DNA of 64,000 nt, from positions 36,998,129 to 37,062,128 of the forward strand of contig OX328109.1 of the NCBI GenBank assembly GCA_946811185.2. The letters run 5' to 3'. Below are positions 62,510-64,000 of this stretch, in pieces (the first letter of the stretch is position 1; each line of letters opens with the position of its first letter). The position numbers were made by a program, and so were the translations under genes. Source of the stretch: Hippopus hippopus. Its lineage: Eukaryota; Mollusca; Bivalvia; Cardiida; Cardiidae. A model generated the notes under the pieces. It was not told the origin of the DNA, ran no database searches, and saw nothing but the letters and a program-made list of their open reading frames with translations.

Positions 62510-63711
62510 CTCTGAAACTACCAATCCAATTATGACCTACCTTCACAGAAATGATCCTGCTATGGTCGTCTTCAGAATTCCTACTAAGAATTCAATTCTG
62601 ATTAAAGACTGGTTGCCACGGTAACAAAACTGAAAAATATTAAAACTTTTCTTGTCCAAAGTGGTAAGGCCTTGGGCTACAGAGTTTAACATGTAACATA
62701 ATTATGATGGACCTCTATACCAAAATTTGTCAAATTTCAGCCTGGCCTTGGGGTCAAAATTTGCAATGCCCCATGGGTTACAAGTTTTACATGGGCTTAT
62801 ATAGTGAATACTTAAAATATCTTTTTCCCAACTATTAGAGCTAGAGCTCTGATATTCTGTATTTGTTATCATCTATGTATCCCTCTACCAAGATGATCCA
62901 GATTATAGTCCTTGGTTCAAAACTGGCCTCACTGTTGGGATCACAAGTGTGACATGCATCTATAGTGAAAACTTTAAAAATCTTCCAGTCCCAACCTGTA
63001 AATCCTACTGCTACTAAATTTTGGCACAAAGGTTCATCTAGTGGATCGCTACCAGGTTTGTTTAAAATTTAACCCTGGGGTCAAACTTGGCCCTGCCCTG
63101 GGTGTCCTATGTTTTACAAGGGCTATTTATTGTGGAAATGTTAAATATTTTCTTGTCTTATAGCTGTTAAAGGCCTAGGCCTATGACCTACGTAGCTTCA
63201 TCTAGTGGACGTCTGCCAGTATTCAACTAATTACAGCCCTTGGGTAAAATAGTACCTGGAGGGGATCTCAGTTTACATATGGATATGGACTTTTATTGAG
63301 AAAACTTTGAAAACCTTGTTCCAAAACATTTGGCCTAAAATTGTAATGTTTGGTATGTAGCATGATACCATGGGCCTCTACAAAGGTTGTCATTGAGTCA
63401 TTGCCATAGAGTCAAGAATGGGAGTCATGAATTGTTCTCTGGAGAGCAATTAAGGGCCATGCTTGCCTTTTTAAAGAAAATCTTCTTTTAGAAATAATTT
63501 TTTTCAGAGTTTATTGATATTTTACATGAATGATACTAGATTAGACCTACATGTGTTCATCAAAATTATCTTGGGGGCATGTGTCTTCTTCCAGGACTAT
63601 TATTGCAATACAAATTTCTAACAGTTTAATGACTATTGATGCCAGTTACATGTTTGGCACATGAAGTTCATTATGCAGTAGAGCAATACAGGGCTGTTTT
63701 GGCCCTCTTGT
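62510..63711 (+). mobile_element. Family R: tandem-core element with terminal hairpin
   Basis: Diverged units spaced about 150-180 bp apart (TGGACCTCTATACCAA near 62710, ATCTAGTGGATCGCTACC near 63035, ATCTAGTGGACGTCTGCC near 63190, GGGCCTCTACAAAGG near 63373) include GTTGCCACGGTAAC, as at the window start. The end is a hairpin ACAGGGCTGTTTTGGCCCTC followed by TTGT. No coding frame spans it. Confidence 0.65.
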
Positions 63712-63715
63712 ATTT

Positions 63716-63771
63716 CAAATGCCTTAGATGTAGGGGTTGTTAAAACACAGCATTATTTTGATAAAGGGAAA
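63716..63771 (-). mobile_element. Family A right-end fragment
   Basis: GGGTTGTTAAAACACAGCAT and GATAAAGGGAAAA, the last 55 bp of an element. Confidence 0.45.
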
Positions 63772-64000
63772 AACAAGCTGACTGTAAAAATATTTGCAAT
63801 ACTATAAGGATGTCTTCATCTTTTGGATTGACCTGAGACAAAATTAATTTCTGTGTAGCTGGTACATATTTGTGTGTATCTGTATATACATGTAGCAGTG
63901 ATATGCATGTGTTTGTGATCAAAATAGTAGTTATGTAATAAAATGCATTTTCAAAATAGCTGTACGGGCAAGACAATTGCTTACCAATACAGGGATCCTC

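Noticed and set aside
7526..63000. Many 60-130-codon open frames with the recurring peptide NIVGKGENAGNQHFLLFPQCF or its relatives, as if a protein family.
   Set aside because: All are translations of the family A palindrome and outer arms, on either strand. They start and stop at element edges and have no initiation context or conservation beyond the DNA repeat.
40290..64000. CASP-specific exons or another gene downstream.
   Set aside because: No segment with coding composition plus splice sites was seen on either strand; absence by eye is not proof.

Overview
This is AT-rich animal nuclear DNA, most likely from a bivalve mollusc. The host inference rests on one intron-rich, three-CUT-domain homeobox gene of invertebrate type. 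It also rests on bivalve-style repeats with tandem cores of about 150-165 bp and a shared terminal hairpin plus CTCTTGTT tail. No prokaryotic, viral, rRNA or tRNA gene was recognised.

There is one convincing protein-coding gene, on the + strand: the 3' part of a Cut/CUX transcription factor gene. Ten exons lie between 11234 and 40289 and join in one open frame of 1329 residues. In order they encode coiled coil (exons 1-4, the part that in vertebrates is shared with the Golgi protein CASP), CUT1 (exon 5), a conserved helix (exon 6), CUT2 (exon 7), a 96-bp linker exon (exon 8), CUT3 (exon 9), and the homeodomain with an acidic tail and stop (exon 10). The 5' exons lie upstream of the window. 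No CASP-specific exon was found. Positions 1-11233 are intron; everything after 40289 is 3' UTR and/or intergenic DNA.

The rest is dominated by mobile-element debris. The main player is one family ('family A') of about 230-bp elements with TTAA target sites, CCCTTTACCA-type ends and a 67-bp perfect palindrome at the centre. About 70 full, truncated, nested or core-deleted copies occur in both orientations over the whole window. These produce nearly all of the short open frames. They abut one another at single shared TTAA sites, nest inside one another, and come within 16-26 bp of CUX splice sites. Other families are: B (TIR CACCAACCATTCT), C (a relative of A), D (TIR GAGCCATGCTCTGTG), E (single 367-bp palindrome), F (TTAA + CCCTTAAAGTGCC), H/I (long AT-rich palindromes, two copies 98-99% identical), J/K/R (Helentron/'pearl'-like, tandem cores), L (590 bp, 9-bp duplication, CG-rich subrepeats), N (200-bp foldback), O (Tigger/pogo-like, 971 bp, TA duplication), P (1.1 kb) and Q. 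There are also two minisatellites (36 bp and 26 bp), a tetranucleotide tract, poly-C runs and one reverse-strand retroelement-like pseudogene at 55.9-56.3 kb.

For family A entries, '+' means the central base reads GGTAACC and '-' means GGTTACC. Ends given as TTAA include the target site. All boundaries were read by eye; exon boundaries are firm where GT/AG, phase and protein similarity agree, and repeat edges of degraded copies are good to about 5-20 bp.
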